The position numbers were made by a program, and so were the translations under genes. Shown in pieces: positions 24,782 through 34,985 of a stretch of 64,000 nucleotides of DNA. Below the pieces are notes generated by a model that worked only from the letters and a program-made list of their open reading frames with translations, had not been told where the DNA came from and made no database searches. Numbering within the stretch: the stretch's first letter is position 1; each line of letters opens with the position of its first letter. Source of the DNA: Lamellibrachia columna (lineage: Eukaryota; Annelida; Polychaeta; Sabellida; Siboglinidae); contig OY759266.1 of the NCBI GenBank assembly GCA_963662155.1, positions 2,750,639 through 2,814,638 on the forward strand. Reading direction: 5' to 3'.

Positions 24782-25585
24782 GGTAGGCTAACAGCGGTGG
24801 TATGACAGCCTTCTTGAGCTCCCGAGGAACAGTGGCTGACTCATAAGAGACGTTGATCAGATGAGTCAGCGTTGAAATATGCGCAGGAAGAGAGTGCTCT
24901 TTAGCAGTGATGTAGGTAGTGGGTCCAAGCTTGAAGACTTGGGTTTTACAGCCTGGATGATTCTCTTCACTTCACCCTCACTGGTGGTAGCAAGATCAAT
25001 CATGGGATGCTACACTACTCTCTGTGCCATAGTTTCACTGTTGCTCGTGTTTGTTTCTGAAGAATCGATAACAGTTCGAATTTTCATAATTTTATTTGCA
25101 AAAAGTCAAGAAATTTGTAGCACAAGTTATGCAAAGAATCAGTGTCCGGCAGAATCCACCTTCAACAGAGTGTCCACTGCTTTGAATGTCGTACTCTGGT
25201 TGGCATCCTGGAGTAGATCCTGGTAGCGCTGGATTTTCGCTTTATGTATCTCATTGGAAACAGCGATACGTTGGTCCACATAGATTCGCCTGTGTATTTC
25301 CAAGCCGGATGCTCGCTCGTTCTCATTGTGACGGCGAAGTTTTCTCGTCGCTTGAATATCAGCACATCACCAACGTGGAGTTCTCCTCTTGCGTGGCCGC
25401 CGAAGTACAGCAGGAGCGAGTTCATCCATTACAGCATTAACAGAAAACGTGTATTGATCCAGAATGGTGTTCGGATGTGTACGTGACGGATCCTTGTCAG
25501 ATATGGATCCGTCAGATATATCTCTGTCATTGATTGGTACTTACCCGTGTCTCGTGGGCTCACCCGAACGGCAACACCTTGCTCC

Positions 25586-25847
25586 ACATCGGGGTAAGTT
25601 GTAACACACATCGGGGTAAGTTGTAACACACATCGGGGTAAGTTGTAACACACATCGGGGTAAGTTGTAACACACATCGGGGTAAGTTGTAACACACATC
25701 GGGGTAAGTTGTAACATACATCGGGGTAAGTTGTAACACACATCGGGGTAAGTTGTAACACACATCGGGGTAAGTTGTAACACACATCGGGGTAAGTTGT
25801 AACACACATCGGGGTAAGTTGTAACACACATCGGGGTAAGTTGTAAT
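25586..25847. repeat. 22-bp minisatellite, 12 units
   Basis: The unit is acatcggggtaagttgtaac followed by ac, almost invariant (one ataca variant near 25716). Confidence 0.97.
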
Positions 25848-25911
25848 ATCAATTGTTTTATGATACATGGCGCAAGTTTTGACGAACCGAAGACAATATG
25901 AAATACATAAA

Positions 25912-26490
25912 ACACGCCAACGAGGAACATCAAACTGGTGCGATAAGACAGTGTTGTTCCAAATGAAGATAGGGACATATATAGGCCAACGAGGAACATC
26001 AAACTGGTGCGATAAGACAGTGTTGTTCCAAATGAAGATAGGGACATATATAGGCCAACGAGGAACATCAAACTGGTGCGATAAGACAGTGTTGTTCCAA
26101 ATGAAGATAGTGACATATATAGGCCAACGAGAAACATCAAACTGGTGCGATAAGACAGTGTTGTTCCAAATGAAGATAGTGACATATATAGGCCAACGAG
26201 GAACATCAAACTGGTGCGATAAGACAGTGTTGTTCCAAATGAAGATAGTGACATATATAGGCCAACGAGGAACATCAAACTGGTGCGATAAGACAGTGTT
26301 GTTCCAAATGAAGATAGGGACATATATAGGCCAACGAGGAACATCAAACTGGTGCGATAAGACAGTGTTGTTCCAAATGAAGATAGTGACATATATAGGC
26401 CAACGAGCAACATCAAACTGGTGCGATAAGACAGTGTTGTTCCAAATGAAGATAGGGACATATATAGACCAACGAGGAACATCAAACTGT
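25912..26490. repeat. 69-bp minisatellite, about 8 units
   Basis: The unit starts ccaacgaggaacatcaaact, contains ggtgcgataagacagtgttg, and ends with gaagatagKgacatatatag. Variants are few. Twenty-three codons per unit leave the + frame (223 aa) and the - frame (part of 314 aa) open without being genes. Confidence 0.97.
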
Positions 26491-26913
26491 CCAGTGTTTG
26501 TAGGTTCCGGGCGGCTGATGTTGTTGTGTCAGTCTTAGTATGCGGTTGGGTGACAAATCATTATTGACTGGAACGGTAACATTGTTGTAACGCTATTACA
26601 ATTTACCCCTTTCACTGTGTTACAGTATACCCACACGCTCACATTAAGCAGTTCTAGACATATCACAGATACAGTGGATTATTCCCTTTAGGCACTATGG
26701 TCCTGTTAAACACAGATACAGTGGATTATTCCCTTTAGGCACTATGGTCCTGTTAAACACTGGCATCTAGATTATTCAATTGCTTGTAGTTGATACTAAA
26801 TAAAATCCATATTCCATTCAAAGATAACAACTTGGTTAGTAGTTGATGGAGATGTTTCACATAACAGTTCATGTGCATTTTCTTCTGTTCCAGGGTCCAT
26901 TACTGATGATTAT
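26491..26913. other. Unique sequence with a 47-bp direct duplication
   Basis: The segment cacagatacagtggattatt followed by ccctttaggcactatggtcctgttaaa occurs twice in tandem at about 26664-26757. The rest is unique. Confidence 0.75.
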
Positions 26914-28424
26914 GATTTAACAAGATTTAACAAGATTTGCCATCCAAGCCAAAGGCCCAGATGGCAAGTGGACAAGGAAGCCATTGGCTTATCGAGAGTC
27001 CAACAATGTTCATCTACTTATAACCCGCCCTCCTGAGATATGTGTCAACCTTGTTTTTAAACATATTCACGCTGCTAGCAGTTACACAATCTGTAGACAA
27101 TTTGTTCCATTCATTTATTGTCCTCCGTGAGAACGAGTGCTTCCTGATGTCCAATCTACATTGATCCTTTACTAATTTTACCTCATGTCCTCTAGTTCTG
27201 CTATCCTTCTTGAGTGAGAAAAACATATTTCTATCAATATTTTCATACCCATTCAATATCTTAAAAACTTCAATCTGATCTCCTCTTAACCTCCTTGTCT
27301 CTAGAGTTGTTAAACCACATTCTTTCAGGCGTTCTTCATAACTAAGGTCTCTCAGTTCTGGAATCATTTTAGTTGCTCTCCTTTGTATGCGTTCAAGCGT
27401 ATCTATATCTTTCTTACGATATGGTCTCCATGCTTGTATACAGTATTCTAAATGAGGTCTAACTATTGCTTTATAAAGATATATAATTAACTTTTTTCCC
27501 TTGTATGTTATGTTTCTTCTAATCAATCCAAGAATTTTATTACCCTTTGAAGCTGCAATACCACACTGCTCTGAAACTTTCATATCAGCGCTTATTGTAA
27601 CTCCTAAGTCCTTTTCTTTTACAGTAGTACCCAGAACAGTATCTCCCATTTTATAGTTTACATTCTAGTTCCTATGTCCTGTATGTAGGCATTTACATTT
27701 CCCAAAATTGAACAACATCTGCCATTTCTCAGACCATTTCACTAATCTGTCTAGATCGTTTTGTAAATGTTGTTTATCACCATCAGTATTAACCTTTCTA
27801 AACAGTTTTGTGTCATCCGCAAATTTCAGTACGTTACTTGTTATACTGTCGTCCAAGTCATTGATATAAATTAAGAATAATATAGGTCCTAATACTGATC
27901 CTTGAGGTACCCCACTCAAAACCGATTTCCAATTTGAAACTTCTCCATCTACTACAACTCGTTGTCTTCTGTCAGTCAGCCATTGTTCTATCCAGTCAGT
28001 TATGCTGTCCCCGATACCATGGGCTTTTAATTTAAGTAGTAATCTTTGATGTGGCACTTTGTCAAAAGCTTTCTGAAAATCTAAGTAGATAATATCTACT
28101 GGCGATCCCACGTCTATCCACTTAGTGATTTCTTCCAAAAAACATAACATATTTGTTAAGCATGACCTCGCTTTAAGGAATCCATGTTGAGATGAATTTA
28201 ATAATTTATGCTTAACGAGGAATTCCACCATATGGTCTTTAATTAACCTTTCTAATAATTTACAAATCACTGACGTTAAACTCACTGGTCTGTAATTCTC
28301 TGACTTATTTCTCGAACCCTTTTTAAATAATGGTATGATGTTTGCTTCTTTCCATTCAAACGGAACAACTCCCTCTTTTAATGACAAGTTGAATACTCTT
28401 GCAAGTGGTATACTGATTTGTTCT
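26914..28424 (-). mobile_element. CR1-like LINE, 5'-truncated, nearly intact RT region
   Basis: The longest copy of this family here. The 5' truncation point is about 28424, where EQISIPLARVFN begins. The coding part runs to the stop after RRAGYK at 27014. The 3' UTR (about 26915-27013) contains ctctcgataagccaatggct and ends in a short repeat of the atcttgttaa type, the kind of 3' terminus CR1-group elements use. Copies at 22079, 42692, 60837 and 61379 belong to the same family. Confidence 0.93.
27014..28387 (-). pseudogene. CR1-like ORF2 RT and C-terminal region with a single stop
   Basis: Two frames in the same phase (28387-27665 and 27649-27014) are separated by one TAG at 27665-27667. 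The first holds the RT: WKEANIIPLFKKGSRNKSEN, YRPVSLTSVICKLLERLI, motif A YLDFQKAFDKVPH, motif B SGVPQGSVLGP once only, and motif C LKFADDTKLF. The second starts VNYKMGDTVLGTTVKEKDLG and continues with the thumb/connection region and [20 protein letters not shown], ending at a natural stop. The endonuclease and ORF1 are absent through 5' truncation. Apart from the TAG I see no frameshift, so this is a relatively young insertion. Confidence 0.93.
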
Positions 28425-28449
28425 ATGATGATGATGATGTTGTTGTTGA

Positions 28450-28640
28450 TGATACTGATGTGCAGCCATAGTCTCAGTTAAGCCGTTGACGTCTCCTCGC
28501 AATCTCTCTAGCCACTTTCAGTCCACCATCTGTCCAATACTTGATGTTGTCAATCCATCCCATTTTCTTCTATTTCTCCCCTAATTCACCTTCTGTGGGA
28601 CTAGGTACCGTATTATCTGGTCCCATTCGACTCGTACTCA
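28450..28640 (-). pseudogene. Small LINE C-terminal remnant
   Basis: On - a short stretch reads WIDNIKYWTDGGLKVAREIA, like the basic C-terminal tail found after the RT in several LINE groups. A TGATGATG/GTTGTT tract (28425-28455) separates it from the CR1-like copy. Too short to assign to a clade. Confidence 0.5.
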
Positions 28641-28741
28641 TATTTCTGCTGTAAATGATACTGGTGGAGACCGGACTTCCCATCGATCACCGATTTACAA
28701 CCGGATTTTTAAGTATATATCTTGGACAATAATTGAGCAAT

Positions 28742-28851
<110 letters not shown>

Positions 28852-28984
28852 GGGTCTAGACTTGACAAACTGCTTTTATCGCAGAAACGTGTTACACATT
28901 CCACGTGTATTTAATTAACAATCCACTAAAATTTGACTATGTCATAGAAAGACAGAAGCTGCTAAACGATCTTTACTCCGCTCT

Positions 28985-29300
28985 CCATTAACTCCGATGT
29001 CGTCAACTACGACGTCTCTCTACGCATAGTTGCAGGCAAACTGTCAGCACGACGCCTCGCACGCTTCATGTCCGCGTTAACCCGGTACGCCCCGGTGTCA
29101 GCACCGCCATTAAGGCTGGCGCGCCAGGTAGATCGGTCTTCGGCAACTGTTTTCCCGTACAAATGGTCAATTCCATAGTCTTTCAGATCTCTTTTGATCA
29201 CATCATTATATCTCAATTAAGGTCTGCCTATTGCGAGTTTGCCTTCCGTTAACTCCCTACAGAGGATGGTCTTTGGGAGGCGGTCACTGGACGTCGGCTC
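28985..29300 (-). pseudogene. LINE ORF2 C-terminal remnant (RTE/jockey-type tail)
   Basis: On - it reads DRLPKTILCRELTEGKLAIG, RP, a stop (TAA, probably from AAA lysine), LRYNDVIKRDLKDYGIDHLY, and an Arg/Ala-rich end. The pattern RLPK-ILYGEL-EGKR-GRPK-RYKD--KRDLK-LGID is a well-known tail of many invertebrate endonuclease/RT proteins. Its upstream RT part is missing. Dead fragment. Confidence 0.8.
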
Positions 29301-29901
29301 TCCCCGCCCAGGCTGTGGCTGCCCAGCAGCATAGAGAGGTGAAGAGAGAGAGATTACGTATATGAATGGGACGCGTAGTTGGTTTCCGGACGTGACTCAT
29401 CCAGTCCCTTCTCTACATTCAGCAACTTTGACCCCTCTCCCCTCCCCTCCCCCCGTCCTCTCCCGGTCCACGATCACGTAAGGGCCCTCTGTGTGTACGC
29501 GTGTCAAACAGGTGCCATTTTTTCCGCACTCCCTTTGACGTTGTTCGGGAAGGATTCCTCCGTTTACGGTTTCACAAGTGATTTATCGGCGAGGCGTACA
29601 AAACATTTAACCCCTCGGGATGCCATGGACGCTGCCCCGCATTTATGTAACGACACTCGAGGAGGCAGATTCGCAGGAAAGTTATAGCGAGACATCTACG
29701 GGGCGTAGATCATTGTTTTATTTTCGGGTTCGTGTCATACGAATAAATGTGCATTGGTTTTGAGATGGTAATCCCTTTTGATGATTTTCTGCACCCTGAA
29801 CAAATTGTTTATGAACAAGGAAAATGGGTATGTTTGCAGAATAAGGCACGTCTGCTATGCACGTGTTTTAATGTCAAGTCGCTGGCTAGCAGCCTGTGGA
29901 C
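29301..29901. other. Unique sequence, no gene recognised
   Basis: Includes a C/T-rich stretch at 29428-29465. Frames at 29379-29687 and 29747-29941 show no recognisable domain. Confidence 0.5.
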
Positions 29902-30023
29902 GAGCCAGTCACTGAAGGATCCCCGGTGTACGAGACAGTGACTGAAGGATCCCCGGTGTACGATTCAGTTATTGAAGGATCCCCGGTGTACGAGTCAGTT
30001 ATTGAAGGATCCCCGGTGTGCGG
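29902..30023. repeat. 27-bp minisatellite containing ccccggtgta
   Basis: Four to five units of cagtgactgaaggatccccg followed by gtgtacga. A related array with a 22-bp unit occurs in the opposite orientation at 37566-37667. Confidence 0.93.
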
Positions 30024-30150
30024 AGGCAGAATCCGGTTGGACGGGGAAAAATTAAATGGAGCGTCTTCCACGTTGATTTTCTCGAAAACAAAATGGTAGG
30101 ATTTGATGAAAATGCTACTGAGGGTGAGTGACAAGACAAACATCAAAGTT
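30024..30150 (+). other. Possible old exon copy A, paralogous to 37463-37566
   Basis: Read on + it gives KIKWSVFHVDFLENKMVGFD and ENATEG followed by GTGAGT, a good donor-like sequence. The inverted paralogue at 37463-37566 reads NDWIIFHVDLLENQTVGIDE and NATEG. Half of the differences between them fall at third codon positions. Both reach TGA at the same place if not spliced. I do not recognise the protein. This could also be a non-coding dispersed repeat. Confidence 0.35.
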
Positions 30151-30502
30151 AAAAGTTTTTATTAAAACGGAATCGCCATTTTACTCATAGTGTGGAACTA
30201 CCTGGCAGATTTGTACCTTTAGTTCCAATGGGGAAAACGCTAGTGTGCAGTAACCAACCCGAACATCATGAAGACATGCACAGACGGAGGCAGGCCCACG
30301 CAGCGATGTCGATGTAATCGTATATATTACAGATAACTGCTCATGTCACTGATCAAATGGTCCTGCGCGTTGCACGTGTGACATTTTTATGTTCTTGAGT
30401 GACTGGAGACAGCTGTGTGTGCCTCGGGTTGACGCCAGCTCGGCTGTTCGTGTAGACGTTGTTCTCTCTTTCTGGTTAACTCACATTAACTCTGATCTCA
30501 TT
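30151..30502. other. Unique sequence, no gene recognised
   Basis: About 350 bp without repeats or an exon signal. Confidence 0.55.
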
Positions 30503-31118
30503 GGTGCCCTTGTTGTTGCTGGTGTATTGTTGTTGCTGGTGTATCGTTGTTGCTGGTGTATTGTTGTTGCTGGTGCCCTTGTTGTTGCAGGTGTAATGTT
30601 GTTGCTGGTGTATTGTTGTTGCTGGTGTATCGTTGTTGCTGGTGTATTGTTGTTGCTGGTGTATTGTTATTGCTGATGTATCGTTGTTGCTGGTCTATTG
30701 TTGTTGCTGGTGTATCGGTGTTGCTGGTGCCCTTATTGTTGCAGGTGTATTGTTGTTGCAGGTGAATTGTTCTTGCAGGTGTATTGTTGTTGCTGGTGTA
30801 TCGTTGTTGCTGGTATATTGTTGTTGCTGGTGTATCGTTGTTGCTGGTGCCATTGTTGTTGCAGGTGTAATGTTGTTGCAGGTGTAATATTGTTGCAGGT
30901 GTATTGTTGTTGCTGGTGTATCGTTGTTGCTGGTGTATTGTTGTTGCTGGTGTATTGTTGTTGCTGGTGTATTGTTGTTGCTGGTGTATCGTTGTTGCTG
31001 GTGTATTGTTATTGCTTGTGTATCGTTGTTGCTGGTGTATCGTTGTTGCTGGTGTATTGTTATTGCTGGTGTATTGTTGTTGCTGGTGTATTGTTGTTGC
31101 TGGTGTATCGTTGTTGCT
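30503..31118. repeat. 17-bp minisatellite, about 36 units
   Basis: The unit is tattgttgttgctggtg, with tatcg for tattg and cttgttgttgcaggtg variants. All three + frames are open (LLVYCCCW-type text). This is a repeat artefact. Confidence 0.96.
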
Positions 31119-31129
31119 GTTGTGTTTGC

Positions 31130-31190
31130 TGCTGCCGATGCCGCTGCCTGCTGCTTGCTGCTTGCTGCCTGCTGCCTGCTGCCCATACCT
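31130..31190. repeat. CTGCTGC-rich tract
   Basis: Six to seven-base units of ctgctgc/ctgcttg. Confidence 0.9.
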
Positions 31191-31277
31191 CTGCTACTGC
31201 TATGATTGACAATATTGTGACCAGGTAAATGTTGGCATTGCTATATATTTCCTCAACTATTGGTTGTGTTCCTGTTT

Positions 31278-31680
31278 AGGTTGTTGTTGTTGTTGCTGTT
31301 GTTGTTGTTGTTGTTGTTGGTGGAGGTGGTGGTGGTGGTGGTCGTGGTGGTGGTGGTGGTGGTGGTGGTGGTGGTGGTGGTGGTGGTGGTGGTGGTGGTG
31401 GAGGTGGTGGTTGTGGTGGTGGAGTGGTGGTGGAAGTTGAGGTGGAAGTGGTGGTGATGTGGTGATGGTGGTTGTGTGGTGGTGGTGGTGGTGGTGGTGG
31501 TGGTGGTTATGTGGTGGTGGTGATGGTGGTTGTGTGGTGGTGGTGGTGGAGGTGATTGTATGGTGGTTGTGGTGGTTTTGGTGGTGATGGTTGTGTGGTG
31601 GTGGTGGTGGTGGTTGTGGTGGTGGTGGTTGTGTGGTGGTGCTGGTGGTTGTGGTGGTGGTAGTTGTGAGGTGGTGGTGG
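31278..31680. repeat. GTT and GGT trinucleotide tract
   Basis: Starts as GTT repeats and becomes long GGT/TGG repeats with scattered interruptions. It reads on - as His/Thr/Asn homopolymer runs. A 212-aa - frame (31891-31253) starts in non-repeat sequence but has no recognisable domain. Confidence 0.96.
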
Positions 31681-32615
31681 TACAATCCTTCTTGTATAAT
31701 TGAATTCTACGTCGTTCGTCGTCATCCGTCGTTCTAGTTGCTATTGTCGTTGTAATAGCTGCTGCCATTTTGGTATCACTGTTATTATCGTCGCCACTGC
31801 TGCTGCTCTTGCTTCTGTCGTTATTGTTAACATTGATATCGGCAGTCTTGTTGCCGCCGCAGCTTCTGAACACTTTGACAGTCATGGACATCGTTCAGCG
31901 AGTGAATGGTGACAGGGAATGTCGGAGATCGAACAGATGTAACGGCTTCACCGACATATTAACGAAATGCAAAAAGTACCAAATGACTCACGCACCCACT
32001 CCGCCCTTCCTGCTGACAGTTGTCAACAAGTTCTAGCCGACCGTGACATGAGCATCGTGTGAAGCAACACGCGGTGGATCCATAAAAACCGAGTTATCAA
32101 GAATGAGTTTTTGCAGCGTATATATTGTGGAACAGCACTGAGAAGACAGGGCAGAACGTAATGTTTGCATCGTTAATTCCCCGCCGCATGCGTCCGTTCC
32201 CCTTGATTCCATCAACCCTCCTCGGTCGGAAAACTAAAGTCCGAAAGTATGCTAGATGTACGCTTTATTAACATTTCAACATTGCTGTTTTCGGTTGAAT
32301 TTAAGATGGCCCGTTATCTTCGACATCCCAGTCGAAATGTCAAAACGAATTTCATTCCTACGTCATCGCCCGGAGCCGCCGTTGCTCCTTCTGGCGGACA
32401 CCCGTAGCTCACGCCGCCAGACGGTTGTTAGTCACACGCTCTGGAGCGAGTAATGAGAACATCGTTATCCGTTCCACGTTCACTTGATTGACATGTCTCG
32501 TCTAAGTGTTTTTCGATTCAGGAGATTCGTACTGGTATTGGATGCGATAGGCACTTTAATCATACAAGTAAGATTTCAGAAGCATCAACTCTATTAACCA
32601 CCGTGGTAATAACAA
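31681..32615. other. Unique sequence, no gene recognised
   Basis: Nearly 1 kb without arrays. Short frames overlap on both strands and none resembles a known family. Confidence 0.5.
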
Positions 32616-32690
32616 TCACAACAACGCATAATAACAACAACGCATAATAACAACAACGCATAATAACAACAACGCATAATAACAACAACA
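32616..32690. repeat. 16-bp minisatellite, 4-5 units
   Basis: Units of cgcataataacaacaa. Confidence 0.95.
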
Positions 32691-32860
32691 CACATACCTC
32701 CAACACTTAAAACGTCATCCTCAACTGATTTAGCCTATGGCGAATCCGGTTCGTTCAAGTCCAAATTTGTAGTGTGTGAATAGTTTATGTGACATCCGCA
32801 GTCAACGTAATATAAATATGCGTATTTTTTTTCAAATCATCGAAAGAATTGACTTTAGTT

Positions 32861-33265
32861 GTTAGATCTGGTAAGGTTCGAAATAGTGGATATCCAAAAT
32901 GGTAAACGCTGTGCGGGTCTCGCCGATCACATGACAAAGTTGTTATATCTGGTGAAGTTCGAAATAGTGGATATCCAAAATGGTAAACACGGTGTGGGTC
33001 TCGCCGATCACATGACAAAGTTGTTATATCTGGTGAAGTTCGAAATAGTGGATATCCAAAATGGTAAACACGGTGTGGGTCTCGCCGATCACATGACAAA
33101 GTTGTTATATCTGGTGAAGTTCGAAATAGTGGATATCCAAAATGGTAAACACGGTGCGGGTCTCGCCGATCACATGACAAAGTTGTTATATCTGGTGAAG
33201 TTCGAAATAGTGGATATCCAAAATGGTAAACACGGTGCGGGTCTCGCCGATCACATGACAAAGTT
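32861..33265. repeat. 81-bp minisatellite, 5 units, made from the foldback arm
   Basis: The unit runs from ttatatctggtgaagttcga through aatagtggatatccaaaatg to cgccgatcacatgacaaagt. Single-copy versions occur in the other arm copies near 33505-33605. At 27 codons per unit, open frames appear on both strands (158 aa on -, 155 aa on +). Confidence 0.93.
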
Positions 33266-34756
33266 ACGAAATTTTACCAAGGTGAAATTCGTATATTTTC
33301 AGCGTTCCCATTTTAACTTCAATTAATGTTAGACCAAACATTAAAACTGCTCCCTCAACTGATTTAGCCTATCGCAAATTCGGTTCATTTGTGTCCAAAT
33401 ATGTAGTGTGTGAATAGTTTATGTAACATCCGCAGTCGATTTAATTAAAAAAATCCTATTTTGATTCAAATCAGCGAAAGAATTGATTTTAGTCGTTACA
33501 TCTGGTAAGGATCAAACAGTAGATATCCAAAATGGTAAACACTGTGTGGGTCAATGCCGATCATGGGCGTGACCTCCATCCTCTCGCCGATCACAAGACA
33601 AAGTCATGAAATTTCACCAAGGGTGAAAATCGTAATATTTCAGCATTTCGATTTTCACGTCATTTAATGCTTGAACAAGCATTAACTACTTTAACAGTTT
33701 GTCTGATGACTTCACAAAAACTAGATACAAAAGTTGCACAAAGAGCTAGACTGTTGCAGTGGATTCTAGGTAGGTTTGATTTGAAATGAGACTAGCGAAA
33801 CAATCGATTTGAGGAGAGACCTTAAATGTATCTAGGGAAATATATATATTAAATTTCCATCAATCCATCATTTCCTCCATCTTGTTGAATGTTGTAGACT
33901 AATTCTCTGTCAACTGTTCAACAAAACCACAGCTGATGATATGTGTACAAGTATATTGAAAAGAACAACAATTAATACATTAACGGAAGTCTTTAATGTG
34001 CAGTTTGTATGATGACTACATGTATTTCATTGAAATGTTGCATATTTTAAGAATAAAATAAAAGATCTCAAGTTTTATGTCAAAGGAAACAATAAATAAT
34101 TTAATAATAAATAAATAAATATAATAACTGTCTTGTCATTATGCTTGAGCCTGATGGCGTGACGGGGGATAGAAGGAGGCCTAATTGGCTTTGTGGGCAA
34201 TACAGTGAACTCCGCTTAATAAAATCACGAATAACAACAACAGTCGGTTAGTAGAATCAAATATATTGACTGTAACAAAACCATTCCCTATTCCTGCTGT
34301 ATTAAAATGCGCCGCCTAAGTGAAGCAGCCGTTTAGTAGAATCGAATGGCTCAGACCAGAAGTAAAGGTCCGTCCACAATTCGATTCATTTTGCGAAATA
34401 TCAAACCTACCTACTATCCACTGCAACATGCATGCTCGTTTGTACATCTTTTTTATAACGTTTTTGTGAAGACAAACCACTAAATTACTTAATGTTTGAT
34501 CAAATATTAATGGAAGTGAAAATGGAAATGCTAAAACTCACCCATGACAAGTTGCTGAAATTTCGTAACTTTGTCATGTAATCGCCGAGAGGATGGAAGT
34601 CACGTCCACGACCGGCAGTGACCCGCAAACTGGATATACAGTATTTTAAGCCTTACCAGATCTAACGACTAAAGTCATTTCTTTTGATGATTTTTTTTAA
34701 ATACGCATATTTTTTATCAAATTGACTGCGGATGTTACTTAAACTATTAACAAACA

Positions 34757-34916
34757 TCACACTAACACCACACAAACACCACACAAACACCACACAAACA
34801 CCACACTAACACCACACTAACACCAAACTAACACCACACTAACACCACACTAACACCACACTAACACCAAACTAATACCACACTAACACCACACTAACAC
34901 CACACTAACACCACAC
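34757..34916. repeat. 13-bp minisatellite, about 12 units
   Basis: Units of caccacactaaca, with caaac variants, inside the right arm of the foldback element. It replaces the position of the short tagtgtgtgaa segment of the other arm. Confidence 0.93.
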
Positions 34917-34985
34917 TTGGACATGAACGAACCGGATTCGCAACAGGCTAAATCAGTTGAGAATGGAGGTTTTAAGCCGAGTCCA

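Larger units (their letters stand above)
22612..25490 (-). mobile_element. L2/CR1-group LINE copy with an amplified RT motif
   Basis: Reading 5' to 3' on the - strand, the copy starts near the end of the endonuclease-RT linker (25470-25230, ERASGLEIHRRIYVDQRIAV). It passes through frame-broken sequence with DSLHNLCYKFLDFL and SSSLDPLPTSLLK (25180-24850), then enters a long open RT frame (24781-22871). The 3' part is deleted: the frame ends 25 residues after the FADD box, and a short LFKRKMKTHFFQ piece near 22815 is the remnant of the C-terminus. The 3' end carries gatgcgcca and an A/T-rich tail (22612-22660), as in this LINE group. About 1.34 kb of its length is the 39-bp array described separately. 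Its 5' end cannot be fixed better than about 25470-25540. Confidence 0.88.
32707..34985. mobile_element. Long inverted-repeat (foldback) element, copy 1
   Basis: The segment from about 33342 to 33800 returns as its reverse complement at about 34390-34985. Shared blocks include ctcaactgatttagcct, gtgtgaatagtttatgt, acatccgcagt, gttgcagtggat and taggtaggtttgat. The loop is about 600 bp. The start of the left arm is also duplicated upstream (32707-33265), where an 81-bp piece is amplified. The right arm is interrupted by a 13-bp array (34757-34916). There is no coding capacity. A relative lies at 52470-53705. Confidence 0.78.

Noticed and set aside
31253..31891. 212-aa - strand protein rich in His, Thr and Asn
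   Set aside because: Mostly trinucleotide repeat. The non-repeat N-terminal part has no recognisable domain or splice support.
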